Assembly: GCA_016209865.1 (NCBI GenBank) | Contig: JACQVL010000210.1 | Location: 1 to 22,065 of the forward strand | Direction: 5' to 3' | Length of the DNA stretch: 22,065 nt | From: Candidatus Latescibacterota bacterium | Lineage (GTDB): Bacteria > JAAXHH01 > JACQVL01 | The notes under the pieces: generated by a model | Seen by the model: only the letters and a program-made list of their open reading frames with translations | What the model was told of the DNA's origin: nothing | The model's database searches: none | Program-made: the position numbers and the translations under genes | Shown here: piece by piece, positions 13,887 through 21,149 of the stretch | Layout: every line of letters begins with the position of its first letter | How positions within the stretch are numbered: the first letter of the stretch is position 1

Positions 13887-15332
13887 ATGATGGGTGTACG
13901 GACCGCTGAGGAGTATCTGTCAGGACTCCGGGATGGCCGGACGGTGTTCTTTCGGGGAGCGCGCGTGGATGATGTGACGACGCATCCGGAGCTGCGAGTC
14001 GGCGCGGAACATACCGCGATCGACTTCCGGCTGGCAGAAGACCCGCGCTTCCGGGAATTGTTCACCGCGACCCTCCCTGACACGCATGAGCGCATCAGCC
14101 GCTACTTCCTCCCACCACGCGGGATGCAGGACCTCCTCATCCGCCGGGAGATGATCGAGACGAGCACGCGGGAAGGCGGAGGAGTCGTCCTGCTCGTCAA
14201 AGAGATCGGGACTGACGCGCTCTTCACCCTGACCCTGGTCACGCGCCGGGTGGATGAGCAGTACGGGACTGACTACCTCGACCGGGTCACACGGTACCAT
14301 GCCTACTGCCAGGCGCACGACCTGAGCCTGGCGGTGGCGCAGACGGACGTGAAGGGCGACCGGAGCCTGCTCCCGTCCCGGCAGGCCAACCCGGACTCAT
14401 ACGTCCGGATCGTGGAACGCCGGCCGGATGGGATCGTCGTCCGCGGCGCGAAGGCACACACGACGGGGACGGCGTTCACGGATGAGGTCATCGTCTTACC
14501 CACCCGGGCCCTGTCGGAAGCCGACCGGGACTACGCCGTCGCGTTCGCGGTGCCCGTGAACACGAAAGGATTGACCCTGATCGCCAGTCCGTTCGGGTTT
14601 ACCGGGTCGAGCGCCTTCCACCATCCGGTCAGTTCCCGCCACCATCTCGTCGAGACGCTCACGGTGTTCGACGACGTGTTCGTCCCCAACGACCGGGTCT
14701 TCCTGGCCGGGGAATGGGATTGTGCAGGGACGCTGGCCAACACGTTCGTCGAATTCCACCGGTACACCGCCATCTCATATAAACCGCCGCTGTGCGACCT
14801 GCTGATCGGGGCTGCGGCGCTGATCGCCGAGTACAACGGCGTGGCGGGCGCGAGTCACGTCCGGGAGAAGCTCACCCGGCTGATCGCGTATACGGAGACG
14901 GTTCGATCCCTCACGCGAGCCGCGGCGCTGGACTGCACGATCGTCGACGGGATCGCCGTTCCCAACACGATGGCGACGAACATCGCCAAGCAGTATTTTG
15001 CGATGCACTACCATGAGGCTGTCCGGGATGTACAAGACATCGCGGGCGGGCTGGTCGTCACCGGTCCATCGGAGGGAGACTGGCACAACCCGGCGACGCG
15101 GGGCTACATCGAGCGGTACTTAGGGGGCAAGCAGGGAGTCTCGACGGAAGACCGGCTGCGCGCGATCAACCTGATCCGCGACCTGACCGCGTCCGATTTC
15201 GGCGGTTACCATGAGATTCTGGCCATCCATGCGGAAGGCTCGCTGGAAGCGCAGAAGATCACGATCTACCGGGGGTACGACCTCGACCGGTGCCGGGCGT
15301 TGGCGAAGCAGGCGGCGGGGATTGGGGGATGA
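13887..15332 (+). CDS. HpaB/4-hydroxybutyryl-CoA dehydratase-like flavoprotein lacking Fe-S cysteines
   Basis: This 481-residue protein has the acyl-CoA-dehydrogenase-like fold of the 4-hydroxyphenylacetate 3-monooxygenase (HpaB)/4-hydroxybutyryl-CoA dehydratase (AbfD) family. Family-typical stretches, in order, are YGTDY (126-130), TDVKGDRSLLPSRQANPDSYVRIVE (153-177), DGIVVRGAKAHTTG (181-194), FDDVFVPNDRVF (261-272), LIGAAALIAEYNGV (306-319) and DIAGGLVVTGPSEGD (384-398). In AbfD the [4Fe-4S] cluster is held by Cys99, Cys103, His292 and Cys299. Here His291 is kept, but the equivalent of Cys299 is Tyr298, and the Cys99/Cys103 region reads GGGVVLLV. It therefore probably works with flavin alone. 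The first gene of a four-gene operon; ribosome site AAGGAGG. A second ATG three bases later is an equally good start. Confidence 0.85.
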   Translation: MMGVRTAEEYLSGLRDGRTVFFRGARVDDVTTHPELRVGAEHTAIDFRLAEDPRFRELFTATLPDTHERISRYFLPPRGMQDLLIRREMIETSTREGGGVVLLVKEIGTDALFTLTLVTRRVDEQYGTDYLDRVTRYHAYCQAHDLSLAVAQTDVKGDRSLLPSRQANPDSYVRIVERRPDGIVVRGAKAHTTGTAFTDEVIVLPTRALSEADRDYAVAFAVPVNTKGLTLIASPFGFTGSSAFHHPVSSRHHLVETLTVFDDVFVPNDRVFLAGEWDCAGTLANTFVEFHRYTAISYKPPLCDLLIGAAALIAEYNGVAGASHVREKLTRLIAYTETVRSLTRAAALDCTIVDGIAVPNTMATNIAKQYFAMHYHEAVRDVQDIAGGLVVTGPSEGDWHNPATRGYIERYLGGKQGVSTEDRLRAINLIRDLTASDFGGYHEILAIHAEGSLEAQKITIYRGYDLDRCRALAKQAAGIGG

Positions 15333-15338
15333 AGTTGG

Positions 15339-15396
15339 ATTGCCGATTGGCGATTGCGGATTGAACACCCAGTCTGTCAAATCGGCAATCGGCAAT
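15339..15396. repeat. Inverted repeat of ATTGCCGATT units between operon genes
   Basis: The left arm (15339-15355) and right arm (15380-15396) are 17-bp inverted copies with one mismatch around a 24-base centre. Each arm is itself built of repeated ATTGCCG/CGGCAAT heptamers. It fills the gap between the dehydratase-like gene and the creatininase gene. The creatininase ribosome site (ACGGAGGTCTCC) follows directly. It could be an mRNA-stabilising or processing hairpin, or a remnant repeat element. There is no T-run to suggest termination. Confidence 0.6.
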
Positions 15397-15415
15397 AGAC
15401 TACGGAGGTCTCCTG

Positions 15416-16135
15416 ATGACGCCCAAAGTTCACTACCTCGAACTCCTCCCCCATGAATTCCGTGCGCGTCTGGCCCAGCGACCGGTGGGGTATCTTCCGC
15501 TCGGGACGCTGGAATGGCACGGGGAGCAGAACCCGCTCGGCAGCGATGCGCTCATCTCACGGGGACTGTTCGAGCGGGCGGCTCACGAGTTAGGCGGCAT
15601 CGTCTTTCCGCCGCTGTTCCTGGGCCCGGACCGTGCTCGACTTGAGCCGGATGGCAGGGTGCTGCACGGCATGGATTATGCGACGGTGACGACTCCGCCC
15701 CGGCAGTTGGACGGGAGTTGCTACTGGGTCAGCAGGGGATTGTTCCTCCAACTGTGCGAAGCGGTGCTGGCGCAGGCGGCGCGGGCCGGGTTCCGGTGCA
15801 TCGTGGCGGACGGACATGGGCCGTCCCGGACTGCCTGGGGAGAGTATGCGAACGATTGGGAAGCGCAGTTTGGGTTGCGGCTGGTCAGCGTCTTCCGTGA
15901 CCTGAAAGAGGTCTGGTGCAGCCAGATCGACCATGCGGCCCGGAACGAGACGTCGCTGATGATGGCGCTGCACCCGGCCCTGGTCGATCTCTCCCAGTTG
16001 CCCACCGACCGGAGCGTCTGGCCTCAGGGGGTGGGAGGGGAAGACCCGCGTGACGCCACGGCGGCACACGGGGACGCGTGTCTGTCCACGTGCATCGCCG
16101 CGCTGCGAGACCATCTCGCCGCGTTGGGAGTATAA
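15416..16135 (+). CDS. Creatininase family metal-dependent amidohydrolase
   Basis: This 239-residue cytosolic protein matches the creatininase fold. The first metal motif is LPLGTLEWHGEQNPLGSDAL, giving ligands Glu33, His35 and Asp44. The second is ADGHGPS with His134. The family C-terminal motif HAARNETS (173-180) supplies Glu178. Members hydrolyse cyclic amides or related C-N/C-C bonds (creatinine, FAPy intermediates, a mycofactocin precursor, and dehydro-inosose ring opening in cyclitol breakdown), so the exact reaction is open. Given the TIM-barrel isomerase and bicupin genes that follow, a ring-opening step in a carbohydrate or cyclitol-like pathway is a fair inference. The length is normal for the family. 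Confidence 0.87.
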   Translation: MTPKVHYLELLPHEFRARLAQRPVGYLPLGTLEWHGEQNPLGSDALISRGLFERAAHELGGIVFPPLFLGPDRARLEPDGRVLHGMDYATVTTPPRQLDGSCYWVSRGLFLQLCEAVLAQAARAGFRCIVADGHGPSRTAWGEYANDWEAQFGLRLVSVFRDLKEVWCSQIDHAARNETSLMMALHPALVDLSQLPTDRSVWPQGVGGEDPRDATAAHGDACLSTCIAALRDHLAALGV

Positions 16136-16164
16136 CGGATCATCTGCGTGAAAGGAGGGTGACC

Positions 16165-17004
16165 ATGACCAGCACCATCGAAATCGGCATTAACCTCGAA
16201 TACGTCCGCCATAAGGACAAGAGCTTCGAGTACGGCGTGGAGACGGCGGCGAAGATGGGGTATCAGTGGATCGAGCCGTGTTTCTTGATGGGACGGTGTC
16301 TTCTGTCGAACGCCGGGTACTGTCACGTGCGGAGCATGGACATCGATCCTCAGTGGATGAAAGATTTCTGCGACCAGCACGGGGTGAAGATCAGCGGACT
16401 GTCCGCCCACAGCGACCTGTTGAACACCGAGTGGGGCGTCGCGTACGCAAAACGCGCGTGTGCGTATGCTAAGGCGGTGGGCGCGCCGGTCGTGCAGATC
16501 TGCGAGGACATGTACGCCCCACAGACGATGACGAAGGATGAAGTCTTCGCCATCATGAAGATCAACCTGAAGAGCATCCTGCCGACGTATGAAGCGAACG
16601 GCATCTACTTAGGCGTCGAGCAGCACGGACCGTATACCGCCCGCACCGAGACGATACTCCGCATCCTCGACCTGGTCGATTCTCCGATGCTCAAGGTGAA
16701 CTACGACTGCGGGAACACCTACCTGGCAGGGACTGACCCGTACGAGATGCTCGACGCGGTGGCAGACCGGGTCGTCCACGTGCATGCCAAGGACATCTCG
16801 ATCGAGCACTCCGAGGCGGAGCGCGGGAAGGTCACCGGCACCCCGGTCGGCTGCGCGTGCGGGGATGGCGTGATCGACTGGGAGCGGATTATCACGAGAT
16901 TGAAAGAGGTCAATTATTCAGGGGTTTTCTCGGTGGAGTGCGGGACAGAGGAGCAGGCGGTCCGGAGTCTGAGTTATCTGAACGGACTCTTGGCGAGAAT
17001 GTAA
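16165..17004 (+). CDS. Sugar phosphate isomerase/epimerase family TIM-barrel protein
   Basis: This 279-residue protein is of the xylose-isomerase-like/AP endonuclease 2 TIM-barrel family. Likely metal ligands are visible at the barrel's C-terminal edge: Glu152 (LGVEQHG), Asp181 (NYDCGNTY), His205/His207 (VVHVHAKD) and Glu258 (FSVECG). This is the metal-site pattern of inosose dehydratase, tagatose epimerase and similar enzymes. The ATG at 16165 is preferred, with AAAGGAGGG before it, because an in-frame ATG at 16078 lies inside the creatininase gene. It is likely to isomerise or dehydrate the product of the creatininase-type enzyme. The bicupin gene starts 18 bp after its stop. Confidence 0.87.
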   Translation: MTSTIEIGINLEYVRHKDKSFEYGVETAAKMGYQWIEPCFLMGRCLLSNAGYCHVRSMDIDPQWMKDFCDQHGVKISGLSAHSDLLNTEWGVAYAKRACAYAKAVGAPVVQICEDMYAPQTMTKDEVFAIMKINLKSILPTYEANGIYLGVEQHGPYTARTETILRILDLVDSPMLKVNYDCGNTYLAGTDPYEMLDAVADRVVHVHAKDISIEHSEAERGKVTGTPVGCACGDGVIDWERIITRLKEVNYSGVFSVECGTEEQAVRSLSYLNGLLARM

Positions 17005-17022
17005 CAGAGGAGGGTCAACATC

Positions 17023-17946
17023 ATGGTCATTCGACACTGGATGGACAGTCCGATCGTGACGACGCATGGGCGGCTTCGTGAATGGCAGATCTTCAAGAAA
17101 CGGCAGGGAACGGCTCCCAACGCGGAAACGGGAGACGTGTGTTTTGATTTTCATTGCTACGGCCGGGCGGTCGTCCTGCCGGGCGTGACGACGGAACCGA
17201 CGACGCACGATGAGGAGGTGGAAAGCTTCTTCGTCTCGTACGGCCAGGGGATCGTCCAGGAGGGAAAAGAGCGGAGAGAATTTCGAGAAGGGTCGATGCT
17301 GTTCATCCCGGCTGGCATCGAGCATCGGATTACCAACACCGGCTCTGGTGAGCTCGAGATGATCTACTCCCGCCGCCCGCCGTCTTCGCGCGACGCCGAC
17401 CGAATGTTTGGCGTCCGCCACTGGACAGAAGACCGCGATCAGGCGATCTGGGGCACCCCGTTCCAGGGACACTGGCACCACATCTACCGGGGCCCGTCGT
17501 GCGGGGACATCCACATCGGGGATATCCCGCCTCATAAACTCTCCCACCCGCACAACCATCCTGAGGTCATGGATGAGATCTGGTACGTCCGCAGCGGGAA
17601 CGGCTGGCACTGGATGGGACAGGAGTACCACGAGCACACCGCGGGCTACGCCCTCTGGCTCGACCCGTCGGAGCTGCACTCCCTGATGAACCCCGGAGAT
17701 GCCACCGTCGAGTACATCTACTGCTCATCCGGGATGCTGCTCATGGAGCGGATGGAGGCGGAGAAAGCAGCGGAGTCCGAAGCAAAGACCAACGACCCGT
17801 TCGAACTCCTCGCCCGCCTGGAGAAACACTACAAGGCGCTCGTGGCGGGGTACCGGAAAACCGGCGTGAGCATCTACCGCGTGGAGATCAACATCCCCGG
17901 GGTTGAGGCGCAGATCGAGGCGCTGAGGGCGGCGTTGAAGCGGTAA
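17023..17946 (+). CDS. Bicupin (two-cupin-domain) protein
   Basis: This 307-residue protein holds two cupin barrels. Domain 1 (about 45-118) has possible ligands His62, Glu67 and His101 (THDEEVESFF, FIPAGIEH). Domain 2 (about 160-235) has HKLSHPHNHPEVMDEIWYVRSG with a His cluster (175, 177, 179), Glu185 and His219. A charged C-terminal helix (about 245-307) may mediate oligomerisation. Cupins of this shape act as sugar isomerases, lyases or dioxygenases. GAGGAGGG precedes the ATG. It is the last gene of the operon, and no further gene follows on this strand in the window. Confidence 0.85.
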   Translation: MVIRHWMDSPIVTTHGRLREWQIFKKRQGTAPNAETGDVCFDFHCYGRAVVLPGVTTEPTTHDEEVESFFVSYGQGIVQEGKERREFREGSMLFIPAGIEHRITNTGSGELEMIYSRRPPSSRDADRMFGVRHWTEDRDQAIWGTPFQGHWHHIYRGPSCGDIHIGDIPPHKLSHPHNHPEVMDEIWYVRSGNGWHWMGQEYHEHTAGYALWLDPSELHSLMNPGDATVEYIYCSSGMLLMERMEAEKAAESEAKTNDPFELLARLEKHYKALVAGYRKTGVSIYRVEINIPGVEAQIEALRAALKR

Positions 17947-17970
17947 GCGGCCAGCGCTCGTGTGCGCATG

Positions 17971-18002
17971 GCTAAGTCATGCACCTTCGGGCTTGACTCA
18001 GC
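17971..18002 (+). terminator. Hairpin after the bicupin gene, possible terminator
   Basis: GCTAAGTCA (17971-17979) pairs with TGACTCAGC (17994-18002) apart from one mismatch, and an inner CC-TTCG-GG forms a stable tetraloop. It begins 25 bp after the bicupin stop, the right place for an operon end. No T-run follows, so termination would be weak or Rho-assisted. Confidence 0.4.
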
Positions 18003-18076
18003 TACGATGTCATCAAACTCGTCCCGATACGATTGCCCTCTCTGTGATTGGATGAGGTTTTACTTGTCGTACAGGA

Positions 18077-18101
18077 TAAAACAGTGCGACAGGATGTCGC
18101 A
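18077..18101 (-). terminator. Rho-independent terminator of the nfeD-floA operon
   Basis: On the minus strand TGCGACA-TCC-TGTCGCA (18101-18085) forms a perfect 7-bp stem with a 3-base loop, followed by CTGTTTTATC. It lies about 50 bp beyond the stop of the last gene of the minus-strand operon. Confidence 0.55.
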
Positions 18102-18150
18102 AGAGGAAAATCCATCCCTGTGAGTAGAGCCCCGCTTTGCCATGATCTCC

Positions 18151-18609
18151 CTATCGTTGGCCAGGCCGGAATGGGCGGCGGGCGCGGCAGGGACCGAGAA
18201 TCTCGGCAGCGAGGATGGCTTTTCTGAGCCCATCCCGGTTGAGCCAGTCGGACATGGAGAGAATCGGCGCTGGTTGCTCCGGATGACGGATGACCGGTAA
18301 TGCTGGCAGGACACGGTGCTCGGATACCGGTGCCGGTCTGGTCGGAGGAGAAGAGGGAACGATGACGGGCTTGGGTGTCGCAGGCGCAGGCGGCGAAGGG
18401 GATGGGGCGAGCCCGGTCTCAGAGGCTGCGTGTTGTTCCCTCTCTCTATTCTCTCTTCCCCAAGTTTCATCTAGATCCTCATCCTCCTCGACCCAACTCG
18501 GCCCTGATGCCTCCGGTTTGTCCGCCGACGTGGGCGTCTGTAGCGCCCGCAGGAGCTTCGAGACGAGATAGATGATGAGAATGGCAGCGATTCCCAGAAG
18601 CTGTTCCAT
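18151..18609 (-). CDS. Small membrane-anchored Pro-rich protein of the nfeD-floA operon
   Basis: This 152-residue protein has one N-terminal membrane segment (about 4-22, LLGIAAILIIYLVSKLLRAL), then an acidic stretch (WVEEDEDLDETWG) and a Pro/Ala-rich linker (about 68-108). A compact C-terminal motif reads SMSDWLNRDGLRKAILAAEILGPCRARRPF (about 118-147). That last motif looks conserved and peptide-like and could dock to a partner, whereas the linker is low complexity. It starts 14 bp after the floA stop in the same operon, so it probably serves with the flotillin and NfeD protease in membrane-domain organisation. I do not recognise a named family. A competing frame (18060-18470) lacks these features. 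Confidence 0.75.
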   Translation of the reverse strand: MEQLLGIAAILIIYLVSKLLRALQTPTSADKPEASGPSWVEEDEDLDETWGRENREREQHAASETGLAPSPSPPAPATPKPVIVPSSPPTRPAPVSEHRVLPALPVIRHPEQPAPILSMSDWLNRDGLRKAILAAEILGPCRARRPFRPGQR

Positions 18610-18623
18610 GTGCGGGGGTACCC

Positions 18624-19616
18624 CTATGATGACGGTGTTTTGCCTTCCTCTGACGACCCGGACAGCGTTTCCCGCATGCGAGTATCCGCCTGGATATTCT
18701 GCATGGTATAATAATCGAGGACACCCAGACGTCCGGTTCGAAAGGCTTCCGCGATGGCCCTCGGAATTTCTGCCTCCGCCTCGACCACCTTCGCCCGCAT
18801 TTCCTGGACACGTGCCTTCATCTCTTGCTCGAGGGCGATCGCCATCGCCCGTCGTTCCTCCGCCTTTGCCTGGGCGACCTTTTTGTCCGCCTCGGCCTGG
18901 TCTGTCTGGAGCTTCGCCCCGATGTTGTCCCCGATGTCGACGTCCGCGATGTCGATCGACAGGATTTCAAACGCCGTCCCGGAGTCAAGCCCCTTCTCAA
19001 GCACGGTCCTTGAGATCCGGTCGGGGTTCTCCAGCACCGCTTTATGCGACTGGGAGGATCCAATCGTCGTGACGACCCCTTCTCCTACGCGGGCGATGAT
19101 CGTCTCCTCTCCCGCGCCCCCGATGATCTGATCGAGGTTCGTGCGGACAGTCACCCGCGACGTCGCCGTCACCTGAATCCCGTCCATCGCCACGGCCGCC
19201 ACCATCGGGGTCTGAATCACCTTCGGGTTGACGCTCATCCTCACCGCCTCGAACACGTCTCGACCTGCCAGGTCGATCGCCGCCGCTCGTTCGAACGTCA
19301 GGGGAATGGCGGCTTTGTCCGCCGCGATCAGGGCGTTCACGACCGCCGTCACGTTCCCACCAGCGAGAAAGTGGGCTTCTAACTTGTCCGCGCTGATATC
19401 CAGGCCGGCCTTTGTCGCGCTGATGAGCGACTTCAGGATGAGCGGCGGCGGCACACGGCGGAGCCGCATTCCGACGAGACTGAACAGACTGATCTGGACC
19501 TTCGCGGCGACCGCCGAAATCCAGAGACCGACCGGAATAAAGTAGCTGAACACCGCGAAAAAAACGAAGAGCGCGATGATCAGCAGGACCACAAGTCCGA
19601 GTGTCAATCCTTCCAT
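18624..19616 (-). CDS. floA: Flotillin-like protein FloA (SPFH family)
   Basis: This 330-residue bacterial flotillin organises functional membrane microdomains. An N-terminal hydrophobic hairpin (about 4-48, [42 protein letters not shown], given as its span) anchors it from the cytoplasmic side. The SPFH/YqfA core (about 55-230) includes [22 protein letters not shown] and [20 protein letters not shown], and a coiled region rich in Ala, Glu and Lys (about 240-290) drives oligomerisation. The length matches FloA/YqfA proteins. It is encoded 84 bp downstream of an NfeD gene, the usual partner, on the same strand. The C-terminal tail is variable. Confidence 0.93.
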   Translation of the reverse strand: MEGLTLGLVVLLIIALFVFFAVFSYFIPVGLWISAVAAKVQISLFSLVGMRLRRVPPPLILKSLISATKAGLDISADKLEAHFLAGGNVTAVVNALIAADKAAIPLTFERAAAIDLAGRDVFEAVRMSVNPKVIQTPMVAAVAMDGIQVTATSRVTVRTNLDQIIGGAGEETIIARVGEGVVTTIGSSQSHKAVLENPDRISRTVLEKGLDSGTAFEILSIDIADVDIGDNIGAKLQTDQAEADKKVAQAKAEERRAMAIALEQEMKARVQEMRAKVVEAEAEIPRAIAEAFRTGRLGVLDYYTMQNIQADTRMRETLSGSSEEGKTPSS

Positions 19617-19700
19617 GATCGCCTCCCATCATACGGTGTGGATCAGTAAACCACGGGCCCCTGATACCAGAACGATCCGGTGTGACGCTCCGTCTTCAGT

Positions 19701-21020
19701 TCAGATTTCCCGTACGACCACCCGGTTTCCGGCCACCTCCATGACCTGGATCCGATGCTCTTTAAGGATGAATTCTCCTTCCGAGACGACCTGAATGCGG
19801 CGATTGTTGAACAGGCCGATGCCCGACGGACGCAGCGGAGTCACCGCGGTCCCGACCGCTCCGATGAGACCGGCCAGATCCTCTGGGGTCCCTCGGTCTT
19901 CGCGTGTCACCGTCGCCTGGAGGATTATCCGCCGCCACAGCCTGCTCTGGGGGAGGAAGGCGAGCATGAGGAGCGACCCTGCAATCGTGAGAAGGAAGGA
20001 GACGCCGACGGTCGTCAGCGCTCGGGTGAGTGCCGAGATGTCGAAATACTGCCCACTCATCAGACTCAGCACGAGACTCACAAACATGAGCCCGAGGCCC
20101 AGTATGCCTACCAGTCCGAACCCGGGCACGAACAGGATCTCAATGAGCAGGAGCCCAGCCCCGATAAAGAACAGGATAATCTCGACCCAATCCGCCAGCC
20201 GGATGATCCAGTGGCTTCCGAAGAATAAGCCGAGCGCAAGCAAACCGATCGCGCCGGCAAGGCCCCAGCCGGGCGATTGTAGCTCGAACAGCAGGCCAAG
20301 CATTCCGAGAGTGAGCAACAGTGAACTGACGATCGGGTCTGTCACAAATCGCACCACCCGTTCCGCCCAGGTAATCTCCGGATGGATGACTTCGGCATCG
20401 CTGAGCTGGTAGAAGCGAAGGACGTCGTCGAGCGACACGGCAATCGTGTCGATGAACCCGTATCGTAGCGCTTCTTCGGCGGTTAGACTCAAGATCTTTC
20501 CTTTCGGGACGATCCCAGGGATCTCCACGTCCTCATCCACCATCGCCTCCGCAAAGTCGCTCCGGTGGCCATTCGCCTCCGCCGCGGATTTCATCTCCTT
20601 TCGAAGGTAGGACACGACCTTTTCACTCGCCTTCTGGCCCTGCAGATCGACTGGCGTGGCCGCGCCGATCGTCGCGCCAGGGGCCATCACAATGTGATCA
20701 CAGGCGATGGCGATGAGCGCTCCAGCGGACCCGGCCTCCTTGTTGATGTACGCGATCGTCCGGACCTTCGTCCCGATGAGCGTATTCTTGATCTCCGTCG
20801 CTGCATCGACGCGTCCCCCGAATGTGTTGATGTCGAGAATGACCGCGCCGGCACGGGCGGATTCTGCATCGTGGACCACACGCTCGATGAACGGAGTCAA
20901 CCCAAGATCGATCGTGCCATGAATGGGAACGACATAGACGGTCGACAGCGCGGCGATTGCGGGGCCAGCGGCAAGCGCGACACAGAGGATGATGCAGGCG
21001 TAGGCACGCGGGGAGGACAT
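19701..21020 (-). CDS. nfeD: NfeD family membrane-bound ClpP-like serine protease (long form)
   Basis: This 439-residue protein is the long NfeD type, a partner of flotillins. A signal/anchor (about 6-24) precedes a periplasmic ClpP-like protease domain (about 27-225). The likely catalytic dyad is Ser98 (KEAGSAGALIA) and Lys134 (SEKVVSYLRK); the oxyanion region is DINTFGGRVDA. Four to five membrane segments follow (about 235-365), and a C-terminal OB-fold-like domain (about 375-439) has VGTAVTPLRPSGIG and GEFILKEHRIQVMEV. The start at 21020 (MSSPRAY) is chosen because AGGAG lies eight bases upstream and the promoter at 21064-21092 lies within the alternative longer frame that would begin at 21095. 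It leads the operon nfeD-floA-membrane protein. Confidence 0.9.
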   Translation of the reverse strand: MSSPRAYACIILCVALAAGPAIAALSTVYVVPIHGTIDLGLTPFIERVVHDAESARAGAVILDINTFGGRVDAATEIKNTLIGTKVRTIAYINKEAGSAGALIAIACDHIVMAPGATIGAATPVDLQGQKASEKVVSYLRKEMKSAAEANGHRSDFAEAMVDEDVEIPGIVPKGKILSLTAEEALRYGFIDTIAVSLDDVLRFYQLSDAEVIHPEITWAERVVRFVTDPIVSSLLLTLGMLGLLFELQSPGWGLAGAIGLLALGLFFGSHWIIRLADWVEIILFFIGAGLLLIEILFVPGFGLVGILGLGLMFVSLVLSLMSGQYFDISALTRALTTVGVSFLLTIAGSLLMLAFLPQSRLWRRIILQATVTREDRGTPEDLAGLIGAVGTAVTPLRPSGIGLFNNRRIQVVSEGEFILKEHRIQVMEVAGNRVVVREI

Positions 21021-21063
21021 GGCTGAAGCTCCTGTCTCCTGGATGACTCGATAGTTGATCACA

Positions 21064-21092
21064 TATATAAACCCACTATCCTCGCTCGTCAA
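21064..21092 (-). promoter_or_regulatory. Sigma70 promoter of the nfeD-floA operon
   Basis: On the minus strand TTGACG (21092-21087) is followed after 17 bp by TATATA (21069-21064). Transcription would begin near 21057, leaving a leader of about 37 nt before the ATG at 21020. This excludes the ATG at 21095 as start. Confidence 0.7.
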
Positions 21093-21149
21093 CATCTTTG
21101 ATGCGAAGCGATGGCCCGCTCACACAGCAGGAGTAGCCAGACTTCGTCA

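Noticed and set aside
18060-18470. 136-residue minus-strand frame overlapping the Pro-rich membrane protein
   Set aside because: No start site with a ribosome site, no membrane segment, and it passes through the terminator hairpin. The 18151-18609 frame has a TM anchor and conserved-looking motif.
21021-21095. Longer N-terminus of the NfeD protein (ATG at 21095)
   Set aside because: The promoter -10 at 21064-21069 lies inside it and the ribosome site and signal peptide both fit ATG 21020.
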